A stretch of 64,000 nucleotides of DNA from the NCBI GenBank assembly GCA_023515745.1, contig JALECJ010000003.1, forward strand, positions 439,001 through 503,000, in the 5' to 3' direction. Within the stretch, counting starts at the first letter, position 1. Every line of letters begins with the position of its first letter. The position numbers and the translations under genes are program-made. Source of the stretch: Amoeboaphelidium protococcarum (Eukaryota > Aphelidiomycota > Aphelidea). Positions 50,297 through 62,659 of this stretch are shown here, in pieces. The notes beneath the pieces are model-generated. The model searched no databases, was not told where the DNA came from, and worked only from the letters and a program-made list of their open reading frames with translations.

Positions 50297-52186
50297 TCAT
50301 AATCTTGCCTTGATTAGTTCACCTTGATTATCGCCAACGTTATACTCTTCCCAATCCTTGGCGATAGGGGCATGCAACATATGCTCAGGTATACCGAAAG
50401 AGTCAACCAGGTGATTAACTTGAGGTGCCAACTTTGCAATGAGAGATCTTAACAGGTCAGGCAATTGAGCTCCCAGCTTCACACCAACAAAGCCATTCAC
50501 AATAAAGAAAGATAGATCCTGCTCAATGCTGTGCAAAGCATAGATCACAGTCACTTGCGTCAAAATATCCTTAATTACAGCATTATCTCTCTTCTCTAGC
50601 TGAGAAATACATTGAGTCAGAGTCATTCGCTCACCAAAAGAACGGGCAGACATCTAAATACTATCACTCTCCTCCTTCATCCAGACATCGAACAGAGGCT
50701 TCCCCTGACCTTTCATCTTATCATTCATAGACTTGCCTAATTGAGAGACCACAAACGCTTCTCTAGCCTCAAATAGCTTCAACAAACTGCCCAACTTGGT
50801 TAATTCTTAGACATTGTCACCCACGATACCTGCACCTCCAGCAGCAGGCTAGTGAAACTGCAACTTGTACTTTCCTCCCTGAATGGCGGCCATTAGTTCC
50901 TTAGTGACCTTCTGCATAAGAACCGAATTGTCACCCTCGGCAGTCATACCGGCATGAGAGAAACCAATATTCTGGCCCAGACGATTACATGCAAGATATC
51001 CTTGACCGCCACAGCGCTCACGACACACAGAGGCAACACGCTCAAAGTTCCAAGTCACCATAGGCTTGATGACGCAGCACAGACGAACAACTTCCTCATG
51101 ATCTTGCGGAGAATCATTAATCCAACGCTCCTTGCAATAATTGAGAGCGATATGAAGACACATCGTTCTAGCTACTAGGGGAACAATGGCTCTCTGCTAC
51201 AATTGATAATCAAAGATCGGAGTATCAGATTTGCCTTAGGGACCAACAGTGAGACGAGAAATGGCGTATTTGACAGCGATAGCCAGGCACAGTCTAGCAG
51301 CGGATCCGTTCATTGATGCAATACATAAGCGTCCACTCAGAAGCTGATCAGCCACAGTCAGAAATCTCATTCTCTTATTCTTAATCTAACTCACAAACTT
51401 GCCATCTTCAGTAACATCAGAATAACGATTGAGCAGATTCTCGCGAGGTATACGGACATTCTTAAACCATAGCTTACCATTATCCACACCATTACACTCA
51501 AACTTGTATCCCATATCCTGGATAACAACACCAGGACTCACAGACATGTCTTCCTCTCTGATGCGCACCAAGAACACATGAATACCCTCATGCTTACCGT
51601 TAATATGCAACTGAGCAAAAACAACGGCCCACTTGGCATGCACAGCACTGTTGGTGATCCAATACTTTTAAGCCAGCGTGGTAGGAGTATTGATGATAAA
51701 CTCTTTAGTCTTGGCATCCCACACAGCGGTGGTCTACATCTCGACAGCATTATTGCCAAAGCCCAGCTCAGTCAAAGCAAAACAACCAACCTGGTCCAGA
51801 CTATCAATGCCTGGAATGAGTTTACGGTGTCTCTCTGTACCCAGCTTGATAACTGTACCTCCAAACAGGTTGAACTACACCGTCATCTTAGTGGCCATGG
51901 ATCCATCAATCAGACCAGCAGTTTCATGAGCGGCGAAGACATTCAAAGGATTCTACTCAAAATCTGTCACGCTGATGTATCCAGCCTCGCAGATACGCTT
52001 CAATCTCTCCAGTGCCAGTTCCCTCTCATATCTCAGACTGACGTCAAAACGAGGAATGAACAGGGGATCCTTGACAAACTCTTTGAACGCCTCTCTCTTC
52101 TCATGATTATCATGATCAAGTAGATGCTGCAGCTACTTTACATCAAACGATGGCTACCCAGTGTAAGCTGATTACTATTTCGTCAT
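50297..52186 (-). CDS. POX1: Peroxisomal acyl-CoA oxidase
   Basis: A flavoenzyme of peroxisomal beta-oxidation that turns acyl-CoA into trans-2-enoyl-CoA and makes hydrogen peroxide. The 629-residue product has the FAD and substrate-loop region [17 protein letters not shown]. It continues with [40 protein letters not shown] and [17 protein letters not shown], followed by the C-terminal oxidase domain. It ends in ARL, which fits the peroxisomal targeting signal PTS1. The ATG at 52184-52186 gives an N-terminus with two adjacent UAR codons. The sequence resembles the plant/animal ACOX architecture with a complete C-terminal helical domain. No intron. Confidence 0.96.
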
Positions 52187-52383
52187 TGCACTTGATATTA
52201 CTTTCGACAGTGTTCAAGATTCCCACACAGAAAATCTAAGCTCAAAGCAAAGAAGGGCCGAGAAAAACGAGCGATGACGACGGGAGAACAATCTCGCTAC
52301 TCTGGCTCTAAATCTTCCATTGAAATCAAAAGAACCTGGGAAGAAAATTATTAAGTCAGCGCTCTTTCCTTGAAAATTCCGCA

Positions 52384-53583
52384 ATGGACTATCTCAAGAC
52401 TTTGACGGAATTATCACCTCTTATAACGCTGCTTGGTAGCGGTGCTGGAATTATTAGTCTGAGTTCATCGGGCTTATTGCCTCGTGCAGGGCCTCTACGC
52501 GCGCTTATATTTGCTTTCCGGTCAAAGCTTCGTTCACCGCGTCTTCCTGTTTCGAATCGCACAGCGGATTTGACCATTCTTCGAAATGCCCTTGAGGTTG
52601 TTGATAGGCAGAAGTACGTGGTGGTTATCGGGCAGAAGGGAATTGGGAAATCTGTTCTTGTTCATACTGTCACTAATCGAGCTTTCGGTGTGGTGGAGAA
52701 GGAGGTGAAGCCCGGAATGGATCAGGACGCCATCATAGATGCTGTTCTCAAGGATGTGGCAAATGTCAATTACGGACCATGGAATCCCCGATCTAATGCT
52801 GCCCGTGTTTTGTGGTGGTACAGACGCTTTCCTATTTCTCCTCCTATTGCTGTCTTGAATGCTACTGAACGATCGCCTGGAGAAGCTTATGCCGGTCTCA
52901 CTGGTGCAGTCAGAACGCTTAAGGAAAAGTATGGTCTCCGCGTGATTGTTGATGGTTCGCCCAATTCCTTGCCGCCTAGTCTTCTTTCTACCGAACGACA
53001 GCGCGTTCTCGCTATCCAGCCTATGGATTGGGAAACCGTTTAGAAGCTGGAACAATGCAAACCCGCATTTGAGTGGATTAATTCTGCTGGTCTCGAAAAG
53101 GCTGTATGGGCCGTGTTGGGAGGTGTTCCAGCAAAGTATGATCGACTTGTTAATATAATCTTGGAAAGCGAATTGTATCCTAGCAAAGATTTACGAGTTG
53201 TAATTGGAGATTTTCTGGTCGATGAAGTTAAGAAGGCGATGAAGTCAGTTACCGAAGCGACAGACGCTTTTCCAGACATGAAGAAAATCCTTGAGTTACT
53301 GGATGCTGAACTCAAAGTGCCTCGGAAAGCCCTTGCCGAAAATAACTTGAAGCGCCCCATTCCGGATGAAATCCTCCGAGAGATTGAACATGATGGGAAG
53401 TTTGTTCTTGTTCCGGCAAGTGGGGCGATCTCTCTTGTTCTGCGTCATAAATTGAGCAATGTGCCTTCATTGGATGAATTGCTTAAGCTTGTTGGGCAGT
53501 AATAATAATAATAATAATGTAATCTATATAACACACTCAATTCACTTTTATCCGAGAACACAGCAATATTTGACTCTTCGTGA
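52384..53583 (+). CDS. P-loop NTPase of unknown family, few reassigned codons
   Basis: A 399-residue protein that I cannot assign to a named family. The N-terminal 35 residues are hydrophobic and Ser/Gly-rich. A Walker A, GQKGIGKS, sits at residues 83-90; a plausible Walker B is GLRVIVDGSPN near 205. Other strong-looking blocks are WNPRSNAARVLWWYRRFP, STERQRVLAIQPMDWE, FVLVPASGAISLVLRH. AAA/STAND-like ATPases of expanded lineage-specific families have similar layouts. Only one UAR codon (TAG at 53041) occurs in the first 372 codons, against at least seven CAG/CAA, unlike the neighbours; its composition is also more GC-rich. The C-terminus then runs through six consecutive TAA codons and about 20 more residues to TGA. 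Transfer from another genome is possible. Confidence 0.75.
53500..53517 (+). repeat. (TAA)6 microsatellite, read as poly-Gln
   Basis: Six TAA triplets directly follow the last globular codons of the P-loop NTPase gene. In this code they give six Gln and extend the protein to a TGA at 53581. Confidence 0.85.
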
Positions 53584-54076
53584 AGAGCCTTTATATCACT
53601 GTCAATCGGCTGTAGCCAAAAGGAATATCCAGCAACGTCCCGGACATGCCGACCAAGAGGTTCAGTTCCTGTCGACCCACGACGTAAAGCGTCTCAGCGA
53701 CGCAACGCGACGGGGCGGCTCATAACTGAGTCTGCTATCCGTCTTCCTAGTCAGGCGGGTTTCTCTAAGATAATGAACATTATAAATTCTTCTTACAAGC
53801 ATAGGTGCAATGAAAGATAAAGTTAAAGTGAAACGGGCTGGAATGCTAAATCTTCTTCAGATCGTAAAGCTAAGCCACATCAATCATTCTTCGTTTGGAT
53901 CAATTGAATGATCTTCCCTTCTTTCCTCTTTTGTTGGCTAAAACATTCCTATTCTATTCTGTTCATCCTTCATTATCAATTGTATGACAGATTAGTCAGT
54001 TTTGCATAGTATACTTCTCCTATTTGCAAACTATTTTAATAATATCTCTATATATCTTGTGTGATTTAATTCCGTT
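53584..54076. other. 493-bp intergenic region with a GC-rich island
   Basis: Between the P-loop NTPase gene and YAK1. Roughly 53620-53760 is clearly more GC-rich than other intergenic DNA here and contains a short open frame without family resemblance (AVAKRNIQQRPGHADQEV type). The remainder is AT-rich and should include the YAK1 promoter. Confidence 0.5.
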
Positions 54077-56575
<2,499 letters not shown>

Positions 56576-56688
56576 GTCTATTATGATTCTATATAAAATG
56601 ATAAAGACTACTCAGCTATAAAAATTATTGTCTTTTTTACTTTACAAATCGACTTTGTTTCAAAGCGATACTTTAAATTTCATTCATA

Positions 56689-57724
56689 TCACTTCTGACT
56701 GTTATCTCTTTGCATAAGCTCGTCAATTCTATGTTGAAAATCAACTGACGCGTTGTATTATAGACAATCTAATTGGACATCCTCAGCGTAACCCAATTCG
56801 CACAATATAGGCCCGAGTTGATCTTTGATTAAAGTGATATGTTCATCGCTCAACCATGCTAAGCCATAATAGTTGTCATTAGATTGTGTCTTGGATGTAT
56901 AAGGCGATCCCTTATCATTAATTGCGCATTAGATCTGTCCTACATAATACTCGGTATCATCCAAGTACTCTGATGGCAACAGCATTTTGATCACACGCTA
57001 CATTTCCAGAAGCTAATTGGATCTAAGTTCCTCATACTTTACCAAGATGGACGGAAGTGGAACGGATTTCCAATACAGATAATGACTGCGATACTTGTCA
57101 ACATACCATTGCAATTTGTCCATGCGCAAAGAATCACGAAAACTCTCAACTTCTTACACCTTTTTAGTGTGATTTTACACATTTCGGTGCCAGTGATGAT
57201 ACGAGACAATTGAGTCGAACGGATTTCTCACCAAATGAATGAATTGATCGAATCCCTGCCAATGAGTCTACGGATCTGGGTATCTCTTCAATGATGTCAC
57301 TGGATAATGCGTCTTCACCAGGAATTTATCAGTCTTATCACACTCTGACTTGAATGTCTTTCTCAAGTACTTGTCGCAGTACATTGATGACGTGGTGAAT
57401 TAAGTGCAACTTTCCACCTGGTACCGCAAGAAGGAATTTCCGCTCCTTGGGAACGATGCAAGTGCTGTGACTCTATCAACATTATCCTTTCTTACAGCTA
57501 CACGCAATCACTCGAGTATATGGAATAAAGTTCAAATATTATATAAACAACGCGTAATACTTACACTAGCTGACACTGCATTGATGATTATCTTGACTTG
57601 TTTCAACAACATTGGGACCGCCTCGACCATATAGCAAAACAATTTTCTGCTTTTTGCGCTGTAGAAAGAGCAAAAACGATGCCACTATCAACAGCACTAC
57701 GAGATATATCACTTTCTTTCCCAT
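56689..57724 (-). CDS. Type II membrane sulfotransferase
   Basis: A Golgi-type carbohydrate sulfotransferase candidate of 322 residues that would use PAPS. Exon 1 (57565-57724) encodes MGKKV and a signal anchor (IYLVVLLIVASFLLFL) followed by basic residues. Exon 2 (56689-57497) carries the 5'-phosphosulfate loop ALASFPRSGNSFLRYQVE and the 3'-phosphate site FIHLVRNPFDSIVSYHHWH. VKYEELRSN and a C-terminal GLAWLSDEHITLIKDQL follow. The form is closest to the WSC-domain/branched sulfotransferase group, but the acceptor is unknown. The 67-nt intron (57498-57564) starts GTAAGT and ends TGTAG. The convergent YAK1 stop lies 113 bp away. Confidence 0.88.
57498..57564 (-). other. Intron of the sulfotransferase gene, 67 nt
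   Basis: From GTAAGT to GTGTAG. It splits a Ser codon (T|CT) just after the stem region. Confidence 0.88.
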
Positions 57725-58104
57725 TTGTCTCTACATTTTAATGCCTCTGGATATCTATTGAATGAGACTTTATATAGTTTAAACTAAGCGCATACAGCGA
57801 TAGAGAGAGAATGAGGAAACAAAAAGTTTCAGCAACGACAGTTCAAATGTGCAATGTACAGAATATGCAAGCAAGACTGTGGGAAACAAGAACCAAATAA
57901 GCAACGCGTAAACATTAAAAGAGGGCGAGATCGAAACTGAAATCGGACGATCGCCGCCTGTTTCACCCGTCAACGTCATGAATGGAGATGGAAACGGGAA
58001 GGTAGTGATGATGATTCAGACAGAGATTACTATAGTATTTCATTAAACTCGTAACAGCGCCTCTTATTGGTTGACACGGCGGAGTATAGCATTCACGTAA
58101 TCAA
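57725..58104. other. 380-bp region upstream of the sulfotransferase gene
   Basis: It separates the sulfotransferase start from the CAC2 stop, both on the minus strand. A GC-richer stretch near 57925-57980 may belong to the promoter. No gene was found. Confidence 0.5.
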
Positions 58105-59851
58105 TCATTCAATGATGATACGATCATCAGACGCGGCTTTCTTGGAGACGGGCAATATGTTAATAGATGAAGCGATCGACTATTTACCAATCTCAGATGG
58201 TGTCAACGCATTCTCCACCGTGGCTTACATGGATGACGCGCTTTGATCAGCCGCATCATTGCATTAATACAAATCTCCCAACTCGCCTTGATCAAATTGT
58301 ATGACTGAGCAGAAGCCATCAGAACTTGCTACGAGCAACGAAAGTCCATCAGGCGCCCATGTCAGATCAGTCAAGTGATGATAATGCAAATTCTTTACCA
58401 AAGTCAGCGGGACATCTTACTGGGTATCGAAGACAATAATAGCGTCATGAGTAGCAACAGCAAGAAGCATACGGTACGGCAGATTGAACACGGGTGGAAT
58501 GTCATTATTGATATTTCGATTGAGAGCATATTTCACTGGAGACCATTTGACAGCCACTGCAGGCTTTTTACCGACATTGAAACAACACACAGGTCCAGCT
58601 TTTATGTTATGTGCAGCGTAAGCAAATACACATTTGACATTGCTATGACTATTACTAGAATCCTAATATATACCAGAAGGACATGCCAGGATTTTGCAAT
58701 CAGGCGAATATTATAAGCGCCTAAAGAAAGACGATGTATTCTCATCTTGATACAATCTAACGTGATTAAAAGTCTTTTTAGGAATACACTGGATACTAGG
58801 TTCACCACTCTATGCAGAATTTTCCTGAGTTTAAGGAGCATTTTCAGTTATAGATCCTTAGTTATTTTCAGCGATTAAAGGTATCTCCAGCCTTGAGGAC
58901 CTTAGACTTACACTAAGTTTCAACGTCTTTCCATTATTTTTAACAGAGTATACAATCACCGATCTACACTTGGATTGATATATATATAACAGAAATAAAT
59001 CATTTCAATAAGCTGTAAAAGTATGTATCAAACCTGTCTGAAGACTGAGTAGCAATTTGTAAACCGTCAGAACTCCAGCTGACACCTTACACGAAATGTT
59101 TATGATCAACTTATTGACACACCAATTTTTCTACATGTTTGCGTAAAATAAATATAAAATAAATTTTTATCCCAAATGCAAGTTAATAATCTTACTCTCA
59201 TTAACATTCCAGATGCGCAGAGCATTATCAATATCAGATACGGACGCGATATAAGTTCCGCATGGTGACCAAGCTAAATCGAATACAGCAGCTCTTTGTG
59301 GACCTCTACATTAATATAATTACAATAAGTTTCACAATATACACTTTAAAACATATAAGAATAATAAGATTACAGCAATATACACAGCGGAATCCACTTT
59401 TCAACCTCTTCATCTCCGTCCGCGTCACCAAGTGCCTACTGGAATGCTGAAGAAGTCAGGCGACTCGATCCATCTGCATTTTAGTCACTTGACTTCCACA
59501 CTACAATAACCCCGTCATCTCCAGCAGTGGCCAGCAGCAGTTTGTTAAGACACCAGCGCACGCAATTCACTCCGGCATCATGTCTCTAAAGTGTGCACAA
59601 GTACTTTACACTTTCATCAGCATTCACTCTCCACAACTACACTCGGTTCCATTTATGATAAATATTCGACTCTACATATATAATTAAAATTACAATCTTA
59701 CACGTGCACAAGAATCTGCCCCAGCTGTAGCAAATCTTCCAATATTACTACTAGTTCCACCACTGATAGTAACACCGTCGCTTTTCTAGAAATCACATGC
59801 ATAAATTGGCTGCTTATTGTGCCAGTAGATTGTCAAAGTCTTTGCCCGCAT
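58105..59851 (-). CDS. CAC2: Chromatin assembly factor 1 p60 subunit (CHAF1B/Cac2)
   Basis: A WD40 subunit of CAF-1, which deposits H3-H4 on newly replicated DNA. Five exons (59702-59851, 59386-59636, 59196-59305, 59034-59130, 58105-58963) give 488 residues. The N-terminus, RAKTLTIYWHNKQPIYACDF, is the CAF-1 p60 hallmark. WD repeats follow: LQRHDAGVNCVRW, LATAGDDGVIVVWK, AVFDLAWSPCGTYIASV, HKHFVQGVSWSSDGLQIATQ, then SFFRRLQYSPDCKILACPSG and LTDLTWAPDGLSLLVASSDG. Introns of 65, 80, 65 and 70 nt all end TGTAG. The second has a weak GTGTAT donor, so that junction could be off by a few bases. It is the most intron-rich gene here. Confidence 0.92.
58964..59033 (-). other. CAC2 intron 4, 70 nt
   Basis: GTTTGA to GTGTAG, splitting an Arg codon (AG|A) between SSD and SVIVYSV. 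Confidence 0.78.
59131..59195 (-). other. CAC2 intron 3, 65 nt
   Basis: GTAAGA to CATGTAG, splitting a Lys codon (A|AA). Confidence 0.82.
59306..59385 (-). other. CAC2 intron 2, 80 nt
   Basis: GTGTAT to AATGTAG. The donor is weak, but the frame join (WIPL to GPQRAAVFDL) and AT-rich content support it. Confidence 0.7.
59637..59701 (-). other. CAC2 intron 1, 65 nt
   Basis: GTAAGA to GTGTAG, phase 0, joining CAR to LWRVNAD. Confidence 0.85.
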
Positions 59852-60372
59852 AACTTCAAACGTACTTCTAGCTAAATGATATCGCTCAGAATACTATCAA
59901 CTATAACAGATAGTATACGCCTACTGTATAGAGTAGATAGACAAAACAGCAACAAAAGAGCCAAATTGAGATGAAACAGAAAGTCCAAAAAACGCGCTTA
60001 AATAAAAGCTGAGAGAAATGTTTGAAAAGCAACGACGATGAGAGAGATCAAGCCAACTTTAGCGACGCGTTTCAGACCATTATCAGATTGAAACGTTGAT
60101 ATTGGAATAAATTGTTCTTATGCGGCAGTAACATAGATATTGCGACGCGAAAAGTGGCGAAATTATATTAGTAGATGAAAGTGCTACAACTTCAAATCAT
60201 ATTCACCCAATGCTTAACAGCAATTCATATAACATTTCTGATTGCGGCCAGTTCATCGTCAGTCTTTAACAACACAACTTTGAAGGAGTTGGCATAGCAA
60301 ATTCAGATGGTTTAAAAAGAAACAGGGAACACACTATTCGCAATGATACTTTAATATCTAGTGATCACTATA
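59852..60372. other. 521-bp region upstream of CAC2
   Basis: It lies between the CAC2 start and the GEM1 stop, both on the minus strand. It contains candidate S-phase promoter sites (next entry) and AT-rich DNA. No gene was found. Confidence 0.55.
60065..60162 (-). promoter_or_regulatory. Candidate MCB/E2F-like sites upstream of CAC2
   Basis: About 215-310 bp upstream of the CAC2 ATG lie ACGCGT (60065-60070), which equals the fungal MluI cell-cycle box, and, on the minus strand, TTTTCGCG (60146-60153) and TTTCGCC (60156-60162), both E2F-like. S-phase control of CAF-1 genes is known in other eukaryotes; binding here is inferred from motif match only. Confidence 0.4.
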
Positions 60373-62400
60373 TCATTATATACTTTGATACGATCCGGGG
60401 TAGAAGATGGATGTAATCCTAGTCCATAATCTTCTGATAGATGTAGGATATCTTCGAAGCATCCAAAATCCACTCGCACATAGAACTGCGGCAAAGGAAG
60501 ATACACCAAGCCATCTAGTTAATCGCTTATTAGATGATAGTATACGCGTAATACTTGTGCTTGAATGTGGTATAGCCCGGTATGGAGCGAGACATACTTG
60601 TACGACATGAGTAAATACTTCGCCCACATCTTTGGTCTTGCAAGATACCATGCAAGGCGGTGGGATCTTGAGCGACTAACAATACTCTGCAGGCTACAGC
60701 GGACAATCTAACTACTTGACCATTGGTAAATCTCGTTTACTTCCCACAATTACAAGTGGAAGAAAGTCCAAGTCGTGACTTTATGATCGTAGCGATGTGA
60801 TATAGTTGAAAGAATTGACATCTGAGCAGTCATACATCATAATCACAGCATCTACATCTTCCATCAGCTACTTATTTCCAGTCACACGCGTAACTTCATC
60901 TATGGCCACCTCTTAGATAATTAGATACTTTTCCGATCCTTGACTATCAATGGCATTCACATACGTCATTGATGGATAATTCGGATCATACTGCGGATGG
61001 AACTGCTTCTCAGCCATGAATCGACAAAACTCAGTCTTACCACATCCTTTAGCACCCAGCAGTAGACTATGGAACACATTGCGAGCATTCCTCTTCCTAA
61101 TTGTACCATCCCGGCGATTCTTGATAACTTTCACCGCGTTTCTAGTATCACCCTCAAATCCAAGATAAGCCAAATATGCTAGCGTCTTGTTATAATCCAA
61201 CAGAGTCGTCATACTCCACAGAGCTAGAAATCCTTATAACGTCAACTCAGGACCATTGCTTACAGTTCGTTCACTGTAATTACTCCACGGGATCCTGGTG
61301 CCATTAAACACAGGACACGTACTGAATAAAGCGTTAATCTCCTAATCACTTAGCGATCCGTTATGATCCAAATCAAATCTTCTAAAGAGATCAATAAAGA
61401 ACTAATATCCCCGCGGACTAAGCTCAGTCGCATCTCCGTCACCAACCTTGAGCTCTGGACTTATGAAGTCTAAGCGCAATTCCACCTGATTATCATAGCC
61501 AAACTTCCTCAAAACTTTCCAGATGGTCTCCCGTCTGCCACGCTATATGAACAATGAGTGCAGGTACACAAACCCCTCCACAGTAAGTGCATTATTACGT
61601 ACACCTGCCTGAGCGGGTAGACCTTAGCGCACGACATCCTTCACTCCTTCCAACTCAGAGCTCTATAAAGGACTTCCAAAAACTTTGCGCTAGAATCGAT
61701 TCAGCTCAGAATCATCCAGCAGATTATCATTATCCAAATCGCATAGCTTGAAAATACGCTCCAAGGCTTCTTTAGTCTCACGCTTCATGGAGTGACTATG
61801 AACATCCCAAAGTGGAGAGGTAGGATGAAGCACAGCTTTACTGCAGAAATAGAAAACTTCAGCCACGTTGACCATTTCTTTACACGAAACTTCACAGCAG
61901 CTCTCGATCTCTTTGAATTTTTACATCAATGACATTGCGTGGATATTAGTCGGTGATGATGTACCATTGAACGCATTAGAATGCCTTCTAGGTTGCAGAT
62001 CAATCTTATTGGCAACCAGAATCACAGGAACCTGCTATCTTGTATTAGATCTAATCAGAGGCATCCAGAACGTGGCGATTCGATCAATGACTTTACTACC
62101 GGCAATGTTATCACTCTGGGGCCCAGATGGCATAATAGACGCCTGACAAGCATCATAAACAAGACATACAACATCCGCGGTATAAAGCGACTCTTTTAAA
62201 TGAACCATCTATGACAAATTGGTGTCGGTGATCAAAGTGTTTAAATGATCGATCGTGATATCAGCGGGGATCATGTAGACAGGCAGCACCTGAGGCAAAT
62301 CTTCTTCAAACTCCTCCTTCACAAATGTATTAATAAGCGTAGATTTACCAGCTTTATCATCGCCAACAACGACAATGTTCACCTTTTCCCGCTTCTGCAT
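60373..62400 (-). CDS. GEM1: Miro/Gem1 mitochondrial Rho-type GTPase
   Basis: A calcium-sensing GTPase of the outer mitochondrial membrane that controls mitochondrial shape and inheritance and, in fungi, associates with ERMES. The 675-residue product has a first GTPase domain (GDDKAGKSTLI near residue 12, NKID-type VANKIDL). Two EF-hands follow (DLDNDNLLDDSEL and DLDHNGSLSDQEI, each after hydrophobic helices). A second GTPase-like domain comes next (LLGAKGCGKTEFC, VGSKRDL). One C-terminal membrane anchor (WLGVSSFAAVLCASGFWML) ends in a basic tail of about 25 residues. The ATG at 62398-62400 begins MQKREKVNIVVVGDDKAG. The tail is slightly longer than in yeast Gem1. Mdm12, an ERMES member, is encoded 20 kb away. 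Confidence 0.96.
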
Positions 62401-62659
62401 AATCTTTAAAAGCACTTATATTAAACTTTAGCTACTGGCTACTTTAAAAGGAACTGGAGATGGAAATTGAATTTTCAGCCAAATGGTAAGCTCGGAGAAG
62501 AAAAAGCGCTAGAACGTCAAATGTGGCGATTCAAGATCACAAATTTTAGCGTAAATAAATGTGAACATAAACATACCGCATATAGACAATTTATTTCACA
62601 CAACTATATCATATACATATTCTTCACATAAATTGGCAGAGGCATGCGCGTCCGTACAT

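Noticed and set aside
58600-58720. An additional intron in CAC2 exon 5 (GTATAT to ATAG)
   Set aside because: The frame runs straight through (PSGIYQDSSNS) and the acceptor is not TGTAG.
58870-58920. A donor-like GTAAGT inside CAC2 exon 5
   Set aside because: The reading frame continues without a stop and joins conserved motifs downstream.
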